A stretch of 44,184 nucleotides of DNA, from positions 1-44,184 of the IMG/VR virus record IMGVR_UViG_3300042301_001863. One strand, 5' to 3'. The notes under the pieces were generated by a model. It did not search any database. It saw only the letters and a program-made list of their open reading frames with translations, and was not told the origin of the DNA. Numbering within the stretch: position 1 is the stretch's first letter; each line of letters opens with the position of its first letter. This stretch comes from a virus. Below, in pieces: positions 19,365 through 33,400 of this stretch. The translations under genes were made by a program, and so were the position numbers.

Positions 19365-20718
19365 GAGCCTTGGGTTTAACATCGAGATTCCATCGGACGT
19401 TATGAGTGAGCAATCACTTATAGCGTCTGTTCTTCTTGGTGGCAAGAAGCTCTTTAAGAGTCTCTCGCACATCAACAAAGGAATGTTCTATAGGGTCGCT
19501 CACAGCATCATATGGGAGGCTTACACTGCGATTGATGCATCTGGCCAAGACATAGACATTGTCACTGTAAATGAGGAACTGACGAAGCGAAATGCACTGG
19601 AGGCATGTGGCGGACTAGCTTATATTATGCAGTGCGCAGAGTTGTTACCTACGACTGCAAACTACGAGAGTTATGTCAAGTTAGTGGTTGACTATCATAG
19701 ACGTAGAGAGATTATCTTTTCATCGGAACTTGCAAGTAAGAAAGCTTCCGAGGGAGACACAGACATTGATCAAATCATTACCGATTTAAATAACTCTGTT
19801 GCGTTTGTTAATTCCGGAAACACAACTGATGATTTATCTAAATTAATATGGGACACAACCAATGAAGCTATACTCAGAGACGAAGATAAGATTGATTTTT
19901 CAATTGGCTCTGGTTACAACGAGATAGATACGATTACAGGAGGGTGGCGCAATGGAGAGTTGATTATATTAGGTGGCAGACCATCTATGGGTAAGTCTAG
20001 TCTTGGATTGCAATATGCATGGAATGCAGCTAAGTGTATGAGAAGCTTAGATAAAAAGACTGGAGTACTCATTGTGAGTGCGGAAATGTCGAAAGACATG
20101 GTAACTGCACGTATGTTGTCAATCTACAGTGAAGTGGATAGTCAGGTCATACAGACCAAGAAGTTAAACAACTATCAGAAAGACCAGCTGCATACCGTAG
20201 CTAGAGAGGCTAAGACACTTCATGTTAGGATTGTCGCAGATAAAACTGTCACCCTTGGAGGAATACGTGACGCAATTAGAGATACCCAAAAATCATTTAA
20301 TGTTGGCTTGGTGGTTGTTGATTACTTACAGATGATCGCAATGCCTAGTTCATACAAGTCTGAGAATAGGACTAGAGATATAGGAGTTATAAGCCGTGGA
20401 CTTAAAGATATTGCACGTGAGTTTGCGTGTCCTGTTATTGCTTTGTCTAGTTTGTCTCGCGCTGTAGAACAGCGGCAAGACAAGCGCCCAATGATGTCAG
20501 ATCTACGAGAGTCAGGTGATATTGAATCTGATGCTGATGTTATTCAATTCATATACAGAGCTGGTTACTATGAGCAGAAAACAATTGACGATGTAGAGAC
20601 TGATGATAAAGCTGAAGTAATTACAGCAAAGAATAGAAATGGAAAGACTGGCGTATCGTTACTTCAATGGAAGTCGCAATACGCCAAGTTCCTTGACTAC
20701 GATGCACTAGGACTTTAG
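19345..20718 (+). CDS. dnaB: DnaB-type replicative DNA helicase
   Basis: A 457-residue hexameric helicase of the DnaB/RecA-like superfamily that unwinds DNA at the fork. The N-terminal domain (EQSLIASVLLGGKKLFKSLS, then GGLAYIMQCAELLPT) and the RecA-like domain are both present. Walker A is GRPSMGKS (211-218, Lys217); the Walker B strand is VVVDYLQMI (Asp326); a downstream DLRESGDIESDADVIQFIYR gives the family's H3/H4 signature. Length is normal. It is the last gene of the rightward block; its stop overlaps the convergent endolysin gene by 12 nt. Confidence 0.97.
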   Translation: MSNVQNKSLGFNIEIPSDVMSEQSLIASVLLGGKKLFKSLSHINKGMFYRVAHSIIWEAYTAIDASGQDIDIVTVNEELTKRNALEACGGLAYIMQCAELLPTTANYESYVKLVVDYHRRREIIFSSELASKKASEGDTDIDQIITDLNNSVAFVNSGNTTDDLSKLIWDTTNEAILRDEDKIDFSIGSGYNEIDTITGGWRNGELIILGGRPSMGKSSLGLQYAWNAAKCMRSLDKKTGVLIVSAEMSKDMVTARMLSIYSEVDSQVIQTKKLNNYQKDQLHTVAREAKTLHVRIVADKTVTLGGIRDAIRDTQKSFNVGLVVVDYLQMIAMPSSYKSENRTRDIGVISRGLKDIAREFACPVIALSSLSRAVEQRQDKRPMMSDLRESGDIESDADVIQFIYRAGYYEQKTIDDVETDDKAEVITAKNRNGKTGVSLLQWKSQYAKFLDYDALGL

Positions 20719-21498
20719 TATTGACACAGTCTTCTTGATTGAGTTTACAACTATCGTTTTGCCTAGCCACGATGAAAGATCCCTGACGCTAATATAACGA
20801 CTGCCGTCTCGTGTTATTAGTTGAGCAGGGATTATTTCATCTCCCCAAGCAGCTCCTTCAGAAGTTGCTTTCAAATTAACTAACACATCATGAGCGGTAA
20901 AAAACAATCCAAGTGATAAACGCAATGGAGCGTACACACGATTGTTGTGATTAATACACTCGACTTCTTTTGCGCTGACTACAAGTTTCCAGTCATCTTC
21001 CAACGTAACGAGTGATGTCCATCTAATGTATGAAACCGTGTTGATTGATCGACCGCCCATTAAGTTTTGTCTACGAGCAACTGTAATTCCATTGCGACTC
21101 CCGTCGTTATTACTGTTGCCCTCTATGCTTGTGGCTGTGTAATCTTTATCAACATCTTCAACTATTCCAATGTGATATGCATCGTTGCCTTTATGGCATA
21201 CAAATAAATCACCAGCTTCAGGGATGTGCACAATAGCATTCTTCTTTTTTGCTACAGCGAAAATTACATCACAGTCAGCTGTGTATGGAAATGGCCACAC
21301 AATGTCGTGTTTATCTGCCAGCTCTCGCGCTACAGCTGAAACAAATGAGCAACACCAAAAGCTTCCAGTAGCAACATTAGCTTGCTTATTCCATTTATCA
21401 ATAAGCTCTCCCCTGTTGCTACCAACAGGGCTTTCAGTTGTACCAACATATTTGTCAGCAATAGCAATAAATTCACTAGCCAATTTTAATAAGTTCAT
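20707..21498 (-). CDS. Endolysin: CHAP/NlpC-P60-like peptidase with C-terminal stalk domain
   Basis: A 263-residue lytic enzyme candidate. The N-terminal ~160 residues carry a Cys-His-Asn hydrolase pattern: WCCSFV (Cys49 in the WCxxF position), YHIGIVED (His109) and EGNSN (Asn128), cleaving peptidoglycan peptide or amide bonds. The C-terminal ~80 residues (NRVYAPLRLSLGLF, then DGSRYISVRDLSSWLG) match a copper-amine-oxidase-N/stalk-type domain, probably a cell-wall binding module. No signal peptide is seen, so a holin would be needed. Its ATG overlaps the giant gene's stop by one base. Confidence 0.85.
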   Translation of the reverse strand: MNLLKLASEFIAIADKYVGTTESPVGSNRGELIDKWNKQANVATGSFWCCSFVSAVARELADKHDIVWPFPYTADCDVIFAVAKKKNAIVHIPEAGDLFVCHKGNDAYHIGIVEDVDKDYTATSIEGNSNNDGSRNGITVARRQNLMGGRSINTVSYIRWTSLVTLEDDWKLVVSAKEVECINHNNRVYAPLRLSLGLFFTAHDVLVNLKATSEGAAWGDEIIPAQLITRDGSRYISVRDLSSWLGKTIVVNSIKKTVSILKS

Positions 21499-24400
21499 TA
21501 TTTACCATACCAGTCTGCAATCGATCTAGTAACATTATTTAACGGTAACCGCTTCATCTCTACGGTGCCACGGTCTTGAGCCTGTGCACTTGGTAACCCA
21601 AGTGATTGTGCACTAAGGTCTTCTCCAATATCGTATCCATGTAACACAGCATTTGGATCTTGTCGCAATGTCTGTAATAAATTTGGAAATTTATACCAGT
21701 CACGAAGCATATATACAGCACGTCCAAGGCTTGGTGTTGATCCAGCTATATTTACTTTGATGTCCTTATTAGCCTTCTCGTATGCCCTTGGTTCATACAT
21801 GACATCGATACCAAATAGTCTTGGAATTAATCCCTTTATGTAGAGTTCTCTAGCAGCAGCCTTACTAACTGCTACACGATCTGGCATAGACATCTCAGTT
21901 GCTAATTCTTCACGTGTCATCATGCGTCGAGCTTCATCAGAATATAATGCCATCTTCAGCAGGTCATCATAATACTGATTAGTATGAGCAAGCGTAAATG
22001 TATCCATAAAGAGGTTACTTTGATTTGGATTTAAGTATCCAGCCGGATGGAAGTACATAGGTGCACGAACATCATTTTGAACTGCAACCTTTAATCCCGC
22101 ATTGCGATCAAACGCAGGGGCGCCATTAAAAGTTTTGCCAGTAATTGAACTCATAATGAACTGACCACCATTATGAATCCTATTCTTAAACATCATCTTT
22201 ACCCAAGCATCAGCAAATGCTTGCATCTTTTCTTTAGCACCATAGTTTTCAGCACTTTGAAAAGCTTGAAATGGTTTTAGTTGACTGCCAATTCTTTTTA
22301 ACAATGGCATTGCTACAACCCAGTTGTCGTTTAATCGCTGATACCCAAAACGCTTACTAGAAATATTCATCCATTCTGTAGGATCATAATCTTCAGCTGG
22401 GTTGTTTATCATATGACTTATCCAGTTAAGTCCCATATTTACAAAGCCCATGCCAGCCCACATACCAAGCGCCCAACCCTGTTCTTTTCTTTGCCTTCTA
22501 TCCGACCAAGGAGTCTGACCGTATTGTTGAAAGTCTAAGTCACTTTTAATATCAAACACTTCACCTCTAAACCACTTTGGTGCATTTACAGTGTTGACTA
22601 CAGACCAGTCATTAATTGCCTTCTTTGCAGGAAGAGTCCAGTTATTAAATCCCCAGTACTGTGAGAAGTGCCTGTTGTAACCCGGTGCAGTCATAAAGTA
22701 GTTGACTACATTGCTTAAGAATTTAGCTGCTGGCATTTGAATCTTACTCTGTGAGTGTGATCCCATTGCCATTTCTCTACCGTATTTCATTAACGATGCA
22801 CGAATACTTTGTTCGACTTCATGTGGTTTTAAACTTGTATCTGCACGAGCATCACGTACTGCGCGTAATGCGTTCTGCAGCATACACAAGTCCATTACTA
22901 AAGTACGCGACATATCCCAACGGTTCCAAGCTGGCAGAAGTTTTCCGGGTATCTGGCCAACTAAACTGTTTTCAATGTCTGTTTCAAAAGGAGTATCAAT
23001 AATGTCTCTGTATTTTAAAGGGTCCGCAATTGCATTTGCTTTGTGCTTCTTATACCAGTCACTATATCCACTAGGCATGTAATACGTGTCTATCAATTCG
23101 GACATGGAAATTGCAGCACCCTTATTGTTGTAACGGTTAAATCGATCAACAACAGTATTCATAATCCAGTTGTAGTATTTAACGTCAGCATTCCATGCGT
23201 TAGTTAAAAATCCTTGTTTTCCACTACGAGCATTCTTTTGACGTATGCCGTGAATGACATCTCCAATTACAAATCCAATATCTTTAGTATTAAAAGCAAC
23301 TGCTTCTGGAACTGTGTAGAGCAGAGATTTTAATAAGACTAATGGATTACGGACCTGAGTTGCAAGCTGAATGCCAACAGATGAAATATCTACAGCCAGT
23401 GTAACTGCAATAGATAATGCTTTGAACGGAGATAGTACATGCTTGTGAATATTGTAAGCAGCGTTGTTAAATTTTGGACTACTTGAAAATACTCTATCGA
23501 TTACAGCACCGTCAAATGTCAAAGCCTTTCCGTCACCTACAGTAGTTTCAAATTCAGTACCCTTGAGTGGAGTGTCAACGGAGTCAGCCCAGATGTCAGA
23601 CGATATATGTAAAACTGGATTACGCCTATTGCCCGACACCATCATTCCACCCTTAGTTTTTGGATCCTTATAGAAGGTAACTGTGTCTGGTTGCACATTA
23701 GCATCTCGCTGCACACGCGCATAGTCATTGACGGCGTCATATTTAATATCAACTTCAGGGTCAGCAGTGTCGTTGACGTATGGAATAATCTCTTCATCTT
23801 GCACGGGGATGCTGTCAGATTTACCAGAATCAAATGTTGGGTGGCTTGAATACCATGTTCCAGTACTAGCATCTTGCATGTACTCTGTGCCAGATGGGAA
23901 TAATACTTTATGCCCTATCTGATTCAGTTTAGAATATTGAGTATTAGACGATGCTCTGTCTTTAGCTAACAGCAATTTAGCAATATGATATTCCTCATGC
24001 AACATAGTGTTCGACACTAATTTATTACGTTGCTCTGCAGACAATGGAATAGATCCGGTTTCATCAAACCCATCAGTGATCATTCGCAGTAACCCAGATG
24101 GCAACTGAGATCTGTAATTATCAGATGTTGACCAGTTTGGTTGAGTCTGTTGGAATTCCCATGTCTTAGCTGACTTGTTATATTTAGCCTTTATGACATA
24201 CATGCCAGCATTGTCGCGAGTGGCATTACTATCAATCTCACCAAGTACATTAGTTTCATTTGTGCCATCAGGACCCTTAGAAGTATCCTTTCCAATGAAA
24301 TCGTAAGGAAGCATAAAGTATAAAGGCTGTTCAGAATTATACGAGCTAATTACGTTATCTACTCCAGCAATAGAAGATAGATGCCCATAAACTTCTTGTA

Positions 24401-27400
24401 CATTGTCTGTCCCAAATACATCCATAGATGTATATACAGGGCTATTATTTGCAGCTTTGAATGCAAACGGATCTTCCTTGCCCTTGCTACCAGCTCGGTC
24501 TGACCAGTTATATTTCAAGAAAGAATCAACGTCTTGTATGTCTTGATAGGACTCAACATATTTGCCAGATGCTGCATTAAAACGTAAAGACTTTGCAACT
24601 AACGATACTCGTCCATCATTTAAATTAACTCTGTACAACGCACCAGACTTACTTGCTCCCTTGGCATCAGCAGCAATGTCTCTATCTGGAGAGCGCAAAA
24701 TAACTTGACCCTGCTCAGGCATTGTGTCAACAATGTCGTAACTCTTCCAGTTACGCAACGCTGCATTTCTAATTTTTGCGTCTGTCTTGACTAAGTGCTC
24801 TACGACATTAAATAGATTTCGCGCACGTATAACATCATATTTAGTTGCACCTTCTGGTATGCGACCAGCAACAAGGTTCATAAAGTTAATACGGCTAACA
24901 TCATCTGTAAATGTTTTATTTAAGATGTGATCAAGTACTGCATGTGGAACAACAGACAACGTACTTTTTGGATCAAATGTTTGCCTGAAGTCAACTGCAT
25001 TCTTTAACCCACCAAGTACTTGGATAAATTGATCCGCGTTTCCAGCCCTGCTTGCAGCAAATCGCAACATGGAGTCAACATCAACTCTGCGTTTATTACC
25101 AGACATATAGTCCTGCGATAATCCAACCAAGTCGTATACAGTTAACTCTTTTGGCTGTGGCTTGTTATCAATGGTTGCTAACTCAGTACGACTAGCATTT
25201 CGTTCATTCAATACTGTTGGGTCGTTATATAACTCATATAACTGCTTCAACCTAGTTTCTAAATTAACAGTGTTATTTCCTAATACGGATTGGTTTTCTT
25301 TGTACCAACCGTCAAATGCCACACCTGCCCATGTAAGTAAGAATTGTTGATAGTTGGCTTGAAGATTTGAATCTGGAGTATTTAATCCAAATAGTTGGTC
25401 AACAAACGTAGACACATCAACCTTAACGCCATCTATATCAACAACTAACGATCGTGCTTTAACACCATCAACTGATTCACTAGGGAAGAACTTTGCTAAA
25501 TCTAATGCAAGTGGATCATTCATCAACTGCATTCTTGCGCCAATAGCTTGTTGCAAGAACTGCTGCACATCTCCAAAATCCGTAAAACCTTGCTCATACA
25601 ATGCTGCAACAGCACGGGTGACACCTCTGTCTGATACGTCTTTAGTTGCTATAGGTAAGAACGAATACCAGTCAGTGCTCTTGTTGAAAATACCTAGTAG
25701 TCGATCACTCAAACTTCCTTCGGTACCACCAAGTTTGTCAGCAACAAGTGCAGCATGCTGTACTGTTATTTCCTGTATTAATGGAAGTACGACAGCTTTC
25801 TGTTCTGCTGGTAAGTTGTTCGCCCAACGGAGCAAGTTCTTTGCATGCACTTGGTTTCGCACATATGCATGAGTACCAGTGTTGCGAACGGCAGCTAACT
25901 CCTCTGAAGGTGTGCCAGATATGATGTTTTTAATATTCTTCTCTGATGCAGCTGCTAATGGAATAGATACAACTTCATCCCACTTATCAAAACTACCAGT
26001 ACGCATTCCGTCGGCAAGAGCTGCGTTAATACGTGTCTCATACTCATAGGTTCGTTGACCTGCAATGTCAATAATCTTTTTATCAATCTGGCTCAACATT
26101 TGATACAGAACACTCATGAACTGAGGGCTTGCAGAATCAGATGTACCTACCATATACAAACCATCTTGCTCGGATATTAAGTCGTGACCAACAACATATT
26201 TTAAAGTTGTTTTTCGGTTGAATCCATTTTCACCAAGGTCAACCGTTGTTGCTCTACCTCGAACTACATTGAGGCGTAATCCTGCAGAACTTTCAACGAC
26301 ATATCCATAGTCACCCTTGGTTCCATTCTGTATGAACTTGGCTCCACGTTGACTATGCTCGTAAGTTTTTAATGTGTACCATGGCGTATTAGCAGCAGAT
26401 GTCTCACCTTTACTTACAGTCATCCACGATTTACCTCTATAGGTAAATGATCCAAGGCCGGAAGGTATATCAGCCATCGTGGTCTTTTCGCGAGCCATGC
26501 CAACAACTTTACCGACAACGTTGTAACCTTCTGCTGCTGTAGTTCCAGTGTCTTGTTTCGTATATCCGTCGTTGCCATGAATACTTAAGTAATAATCATC
26601 GCCATACACAATGCCCTTATCTTGAAGAGCATTGATTTTCTGAGTAAGTTCTTGTGCTACATCAGCTGGAATAAATTCCTTCAAGGCAGCCATTGCTTCC
26701 CGTATGTTTACTTTATTCGCAGATTTATTTGACATGATTACGTCATGTACGTCTATAACTTTAACCGCACTGCTGGTTTTCTTAGCCTTGTTGTTTACGA
26801 ATGAAACAACTGAGCCGTGTTTCATTGGATAAAACGCACGGTTTACACCTTGCTTAGATTGCGATTGATACACTACCGATCCCGGCCTGTAATGGAATAC
26901 GTTGTTTGGTTTTCCATCAACAGTAGTGTATGCACCGTGATTTAAAGCTAACCGTTCAGCCATAGGCTTCAGTACAGATTGCAGGTTAATCAGCGCACTT
27001 GTAATATCCTCGCCTACGTATACCTTTGGGTTTGTTACGTCAGCTACTACACCATTATTCAAGATGTAGTTCACTAAACTGGTAGCAGACGATTCACCCC
27101 AAATTCGCTTTGCAATCCCAATCTGTTCTCTAGTGTAACCACCTTTGCGGGCAGCAAATTCTTCAATAGATTGCAGTCTAAATGAGTTTTTATTACCAGC
27201 ACTTAAATCTGTGTATGCTTTGTTTTGACCTTTAAGATAATCATAGAACAATGCGATTTCAGGATTAATCTTGTCATCACTCTGTTGGATGTTTAATGGT
27301 CGAGTAATCGCATTAATCCAATCCAACTGGCTCTTATCTGGCAATGAGTAAAACAACTGGTGAGATATTTCATGCGCCATTGCTAATGATGTCTTGTCAA

Positions 27401-30400
27401 AATTCTTTGTGGTAGATGCCATGAATAAGATTGACGAGATTGCATCACCTTGCCGAACTCTAGTAATACTTGCTTCAACACTTTCACCAGCAACTTCAGA
27501 TCTGTCATATCCAAGCTTAGCAATTTCAGCCTCATGTGCAAAGAACAACTTATGATTTTGATTGTAGAAATCTTGCTTTAACTGAGCAGCGCGTAATGCT
27601 ACAAGCATCTTCTGCTGGTCTTTAGATAGGATCTGGCTATCCTTATTTAAAAGCTGCGCAACACTCGTTACCGCTTCTGGCAACATGATTGCGTTGTATG
27701 CGTCCTGATCTAATCCTAAGAATGCAGTAAGAGCTTTATATTGATCTAAGTCGTAATTGTTTTCAATGTCAGATGTAATCTTGCGTGTGCTGTTTCTGTT
27801 GGCGTAAGTGTCATAAACCTTGGCTAAGTTAGCCGCAATTGCTCGTGCATCAGCAAACCTATTTGACACACGAGTAATATTTTTATCACCTGCATTTATT
27901 TGCGATGAGCGTTTAACTGTCCTGTAGTATTTTGCCAGCTCTGCAAATCCTGCTTTTTGAGTTGGATTGTATAACTCATCTTTAGACATGATTGTGTAGA
28001 AAGACGCTAATTGATCTGCATCAGACTCAGTTAGGTCAACATCATCAATCCTGTCGTAGATAGAGACATTATCAAATGCTTCAATGAAACTACGCCTGTT
28101 GCCTAGGTTATTAAATTGACTCTCGACACTAAAATCTGATTCGGCATTTAGCGGACTGTCAGATACCGATCCGCGAATAGAGCCAATAAGTGACTTAACT
28201 TTGTAGGCAGTAGTAAATGTTTTGTTGATTGGAAGACCATATGCCAATGTTTTTGCGTCGTTAGAAACTTTGAATAACTGGTTTCGAGTACCTGCAAATC
28301 CTTCAGCAATCGTCATCAAGTCTTTTATTTCAAACTCAAATTCTTGTGCGTTAGATTCAGAACGCTTCTTTGCAATGTAATTGGCAACAGCTTCAGTAAA
28401 TTTTGCTTTATCGCGAGGTGCTAATAATTCGTATGCTTTGCGCATAAAATGATTCAAGACGGACTGCCCTTCAATCAAATCATGTTTAGTTGCATCAGGA
28501 AGCGTATATACTTCTGCGCCTCCGGGCATAACCGCAGCTCGTAATCTACCATCTGTTCCAAATATAATTTTGTCAGTAACATAACGTGCTTGATTTACAC
28601 GAGCAAAATATTTGCGAGCTACTTCAGGCCCAAGCGTCGCTTCAATAATTGCCTTATCGATAGACTCAAATTGAATTTGATCTTTGCTTGCAGCATCAAA
28701 TAACGTAGCAAGGATTATCTTTTCTAATCCAGCGCGGTTACCAGCTAATAGTAAATATGCAGCTGCATCTTTATTGGCACCAGACCGCTGATGGAACGTG
28801 TTGCCATCAATTGCATTGACTACTCTTTCAGCAGTAGCCTCGGCAGCTGGAGTATATGCAGCGCTTGGTTGATCTGCTAGTGATTTGTCACCAAGTACAA
28901 AGTCAGCGATTTGAACAGATAATGAACGTGCTTCCTCAAGCATTGCACGTGCTTGCTCAACTGAGTTTAATCCAGCTGTGCTTTGCTTACCCTTATTAAT
29001 AACAGCAGCAACAGCATCACTAATCAATACTCGCGTTCGTGGATCAAAGGTAACACCTAAGTATTGCAATCCATCTGTAGTGACTGTCTGTAGTAATTCA
29101 AGCACGGCTTGCTTAGTTGCTTGGTCACCTTCTACTGAACCAGCAATGCGAGCTACATTTTTAAGGTCTGCAGCATGATCGCTGATTAATGCCATGACCT
29201 CCATGTGGTTTGCTTCTTTGTTCTTAGCAAGAACATCCAACATAGACGTAGTAACTTCTTGCGAAACCATAGACATGAATGAATACAAGTCAGATGGTTT
29301 AATGCCAGCTTGAGTGTAATAGTTTGCTGCATCTTCTAAAAGACTTGTTCCATCTGGGCTTATCATTTCTGAACGCAACTTTAGCAGTAGGTCCATCGCT
29401 CCGCGTATTGATGTTTTGCGTTTAGTTTCTTTTGATTCACCAGTTTCGTCGGACTGAATTTTTTTTGCCATTACGTCTGAAGCGTAATCACTAAACCGAT
29501 TTGCTGCGTCTAATGATCTAAATAACTTACTTAACTCAAATCCTAAATTAGTAGAACCATCTGTGCCAACTGCATTCATAATTCCAAAAATTAGAGCTTG
29601 ACGTAAGCCGTCATCGTTGGAGTTATCAATTGCACGAATCAATTCGGACAACTGTATTAATGGCGATCCTAAGTATGTGATTGCAGCCTTAGATTCTGGG
29701 GTTAGGTTATTAAATTGCTTAGTGGCACTAGCTAGTAAGGCTTTATTTTGTTGCTGTGCTTTTGCTGTTTGCAAAGCTCCCGGACTTACGGCAAATCCTT
29801 CTTGTTCATATACACTTACGCCAGTTAATATGTCATCATTGTCCACATCATTTACTAACTTACGACCCATGTCAATTAATTTTTGAACTGCTTCCTCATT
29901 ACCAACTAGTGCATCCATTGCATCTACATCCGAAATAATAGCTAAGTCGAATGAGCCATCTGAATCTGCAATTCTGCTAACTGCCAGTAATTCATTCATA
30001 GGCACAGGAACAGCCATATCTGGAGATGTCTTATTATCAGCTAATTGTTTAGCAATAATTGCCAACTTCTCAGTTGCTAATCGTTTGACAACATCATGTA
30101 CAGCATCAGCAGATCGCTGACGGCTTGCGCTAATTGACTCAGGGGAATCACGTTCCATGTCAATTCTAGTTGCAAGTTCTGGTGCACGTGCAGCAATTTC
30201 GTAGAAGTATCCAAGGCGAGCGTCATATAACGCACGTTTTAAATTAGCAATAGCATCAGGGCCATTGGCAACAGCCGTCGAATATAAGTCTTGTGCTCGT
30301 GTAACAGCAGCATTATATTTTTCTCTAGATGTAAACCACTCCCCGAACGAATCAGCATAAACTGCTGGCATATCTTCGTAAGGCAATAATGCAGATAGAA

Positions 30401-33400
30401 CTTGAATATCCTGTGGCAGTAACGCAAGTTTTTCCATCTGCCAAACTGAACCCTTGTTGAGGATCACTCCAAGAGCAATAGGGTTAACTAAGCTAGATAA
30501 CTTTGATAGTCTTTTAATGGTTTGTAAGGCAACATCTAATTTGCCTTCAAAACGCGGGTCTTCACCAAGGTCTTTGTTTACAACGCGCTCAATAGTGGCA
30601 TCTGTAATACCCTTGTCACGCATCATTAATCTATTAATCTTATTGGCTACTCCTAAGAGTGTAAGGAATTCTCCTTTTGCTGTGCCAATCCTACGTGGAC
30701 TAGATGAATACATAACTTCTGCAGAAGTTGCAGCGTCCGTGTCATATACACCCACTAACTGATCAACAAGAGCGTTTAGTTCGCCATTTTCGAGTATGCG
30801 TGTAAGCCTAGCTAATTTCTGAACACTAATATCACGAGCGCTTTTCGTGATTTCAGTAGCCATTGATGTCTGCAGATAGAGTTCAAAATCGGCAGCCGAC
30901 TCGCGGTTTTTTAATAGCCACTCACGTAATGATGCAACGACGTTGCGTTCAACTCCAAGTGTTTCAGCGTCACGTGTTAATACATTATGAATTACACCAG
31001 ATAGTTCTTCTGGCAGAGAATTAATAATTTCGTCGTATGTAATAGCTGGGCCATCTACAGACTCATCGCGACTCGACATATACATTGCGTGCTGCAATAT
31101 ATTTGTTATCTCATTACCTTCTGGTCGTATAGCTGTTAAATCAGAACCCGTTACGCGACCAGCTGCTTCCAATTTTGATTGCAAAAATCCACGATCAATC
31201 TTTTCAACCTTTAAGGCAGGATCATCAAAAATAATTGCAGGAGTTGCAGCTGGATCATCAACCCGTACCCCAATTGCAGAGTCATTAAATTTCTCAATTA
31301 TTACGTAACGGGCTTCAGAGCCATCTTGCTGTGGAACAGAGACAATGTCACCGACATCGTGTGTAAATGGATCTGCGTAATCATAAACTTTCTCAATACC
31401 CTTTTCGGCAGTAGATCCTTCAGGTACTTCAGCTGTAAGTTTTGCGCGTTGATTTTCAGATAAAACTAAGTCAACTACAACTGTCCCGTTGTCAGTATCC
31501 TTGCTAACGCGCCATACAGATCCTCTATTTGATGGTTGCCGTTCTCTTACATCTGTATATTCAGGAGAAACCGATGCAGGGATATCTCCCTTTGCAAATA
31601 TTGCATAAGAACCATCATGAAGTTGAAATATATCTGTCCCTCGAAATGTATCTACTAGATTACCTTCAGGAAGCCTGCTTGTAGTTCTTCCGTAATTAGG
31701 AATATTTAGTTTAAATCTGTCATCTTTTATTTGAGCGGTATACGGTATTAGATTTGTGTCTGGAATGCTTTGCGTATTAATTAAAGAATCAATAAGTGTA
31801 GCAACTTGCTCTAATACGTTGATTTGCTCATTACTTAAATCAGATGTGTCGCTCAATAAGTCCTGTATAACACTCCTATTGATTAATTCACTTTTACCAC
31901 TCTCAGTTTTTACGTAAATCTTATATCTATCAAATCCAGTAATGACTGCATCTTCACCACCAAATCGTATAATTTTTCCGCGTAAATTATCAATTAACTC
32001 GTATATGTTTTGGCGATCCTGTTTTTGCTCAGGAGTAAGAACATTGTCAACCGTAGAGTACTGCGGCTTAAGCATGCCGATGTCTTCTGATTCATGCTTT
32101 GGAACTAGTGTCGCGTTTTTAAAATCTCTATCAAACAACAACATGTTGCCATCGTTTGTATCAATACCGTAGTAACGAATCTTTGCACTTGGGTCTGGTT
32201 GTTTTTTACCAAACTGCTTCATCTGTTCTGTGTACACAGGAAGCAACGCATCTGTATATTCTTTAATTCGTCTACGTCGAGTAATCAAGTCCGTCTTGTA
32301 CTCGTTAGATAATTCAATGTTGTTTAGAGGATTGCCATCTTCAAGGTTTATCTTGTCTTTATTTCCACGCATATTAGTAAGCAACGTGTCGTACTTTGCA
32401 CGTAATGCTTCTGGGAATAAGTCTGGATTATTGACATATGCCTCAACATACTCTCCAGTTGTTTTGTAAATTGGTGTACCTTCAGGCACTTCTCCAAACT
32501 TAGCAAGAGTCTGTAGATTAGCTGCATTATCAGCAGCCATGACTGACGCAATACGACGAATGTCAACGTCATTTGGTTTTATATCAGCGTTGTATTTTGC
32601 ATTGTAATGTTTAACCAATGCTTGTAACTCTGGGCCACCTTTATTTACAATGTCAGTAGCATGAGATAACGCCATTGTCTTTGGCTCAAGATTTTGTAGC
32701 GGATTACCACGGAAAATAAACTGAGCATCTTTTCCGGGACGAGACGCTACTAATCCAAGCATAAGCGATTTAAATACATCGCCAGCATCAGGGGTATCAA
32801 TAGGAGTAGATTTATCTATGCGGGTATTTGCATAGACCATGCGTCCAATATCACTAAGAGGTTGCGTCATAGCAAATCCAAGATCTGCAGCAGCAGCTTT
32901 ACCAACCTCACTCTCAATAGATGCAGACAACCCACTGCCTAGTGCGGTAAACGGATTACGGCTAACCTTTAAGCTATCCCTCATGGCTTGTATGCCAATG
33001 GCGGATTGGTTTTTTACATCCTTCCACATTTGGACTGAGCCACCACTAGCCATACCTAAGATGCCAGCTTGCTGTAATGCAGATTGAATCTCACCCTTTG
33101 GGTCAAATTCTTGTTGTGCTATAGCTCCCGATTCTGTCATGCCACGTTGCATGGTAGAGCGGATAGGATCCATTACAGTTTCAAAACCAGCAACTAAATC
33201 TTCACGCACTCCCGGTTGACCGCCGGTTAACTGATCCCTAAATGCAGCAGTTGCAGTAGGCGCAGCAACACTGCTGCCAATACCAATGTAACGACCAATG
33301 TTTGAAGCCTTAGTGCCAAATCCAGCAAGCATACGAGCACCAAGTGAACCTGCGCTATTAAGTAATCCAAGGCTTGTGTATAGAGCTGGCACAGCAGTAA

